This document shows positions 5,674 through 5,991 of a stretch of DNA of 5,991 nucleotides, piece by piece. The position numbers were made by a program, and so were the translations under genes. How positions within the stretch are numbered: position 1 is the stretch's first letter; each line of letters opens with the position of its first letter. Below the pieces are notes generated by a model. That model was not told where the DNA came from and did not search any database. It saw nothing but the letters and a program-made list of their open reading frames with translations. This stretch comes from DASYAN01 sp036501345. Its GTDB lineage: Bacteria; Chloroflexota; Ktedonobacteria; Ktedonobacterales; Ktedonobacteraceae. Location: the NCBI GenBank assembly GCA_036501345.1, contig DASYAN010000424.1, forward strand, positions 1 through 5,991, in the 5' to 3' direction.

Positions 5674-5991
5674 TTAGCTCAGGATATCGACACGATCAAT
5701 ACCCACTTCGGAATCATTGCTGCTGGGATCCCCCTTGGTGCCAGTGACACGTAGTTTGAAGGTATGGGAGCCTTCAGGCATCGTTGGACTTGTCCACATC
5801 AACTGATTTGCTAGTAAGGAGGCTGAGTAAAAGTTAACCATCGTCTCGCTACCCCCATCGAGAGAGATAGCTCCAAAGCCACCATATGTACCTGTCACAA
5901 CATACAATTGTATCTGGATACCAGTGAACGAGACCGTCATGTAATCATCCGCAATACTATCCTTGGTCCAGCTGCCGTTATAGATCGGAAG
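5674..5991 (-). CDS. C-terminal part of a secreted protein with a carbohydrate-binding-like beta-sandwich (5' end outside window)
   Basis: The frame is open from the right edge of the window to a TAA at 5674-5676, giving 105 C-terminal residues. An in-frame ATG at 5938-5940 is internal, because the codons before it continue the same fold (IYNGSW, then DDYM). The pattern is aromatic/Gly-rich strands with a GSW start, ISLDGG in the middle, MPEGSHTFKLRVTGTK, and an ending in DRVDILS. This is typical of short galactose-binding-like or CBM-like jelly-roll modules appended to secreted carbohydrate-active enzymes, where the GSHT...VTGTK strand is characteristic. The role is inferred to be binding of a polysaccharide or glycoprotein outside the cell. 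The catalytic or other N-terminal part lies beyond the window, so the full product is unknown. It is co-directional with the glycoside hydrolase at 3039-5477, after a 196-nt gap. I am fairly sure of the gene and fold class, not of the ligand. Confidence 0.8.
   Translation of the reverse strand, partial: LPIYNGSWTKDSIADDYMTVSFTGIQIQLYVVTGTYGGFGAISLDGGSETMVNFYSASLLANQLMWTSPTMPEGSHTFKLRVTGTKGDPSSNDSEVGIDRVDILS

Overview
The window holds four genes, all on the minus strand. In transcription order (right to left) they are: the 3' end of a secreted-type protein with a carbohydrate-binding-like beta-sandwich (5674-5991); a secreted glycoside hydrolase resembling family GH95 (3039-5477); a small zinc-ribbon protein with one C-terminal membrane segment (2294-2707); and a large cytoplasmic signalling protein fusing PAS, histidine kinase, receiver and OmpR-type winged-helix domains (70-2124). 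Nothing on the plus strand looks like a real gene. There is no rRNA, tRNA, CRISPR array or recognisable transposase.

The organism is most likely a soil-type member of the Ktedonobacteria (Chloroflexota). This is inferred from the roughly balanced base composition, the small CxxC/CxxC protein with a terminal membrane helix, the fused sensor-regulator, and a hydrolase that resembles actinobacterial secreted enzymes without their high-GC codon use. No phylogenetic marker is present, so the assignment is tentative.

The right half (3039-5991) looks like a polysaccharide-utilisation area: a binding module followed by a signal-peptide-bearing hydrolase. The 196-nt gap between them is a structured leader. 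It has a 10-bp hairpin, and its Shine-Dalgarno region is a GGGA tandem repeat that also fits a four-run G-quadruplex. This is the most unusual regulatory feature in the window.

The middle (2708-3038) is non-coding. It contains an imperfect inverted-repeat element of about 131 bp (2883-3013) and several copies of a GTGACAATT motif, so it could be a MITE-like remnant, an operator region, or both.

The left half (70-2124) is the fused kinase-regulator. Its kinase core looks mostly intact (His, second N-box Asn, G1, F and G2 boxes present). Its receiver has lost the phosphoacceptor Asp (Ser instead), one acidic-pocket residue (Asn) and the conserved Thr/Ser (Cys). Its ATP lid carries an insertion of about 37 residues, part of which is encoded by a short palindrome. 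Nothing in the sequence directly links this regulator to the hydrolase; only proximity and shared orientation suggest it.
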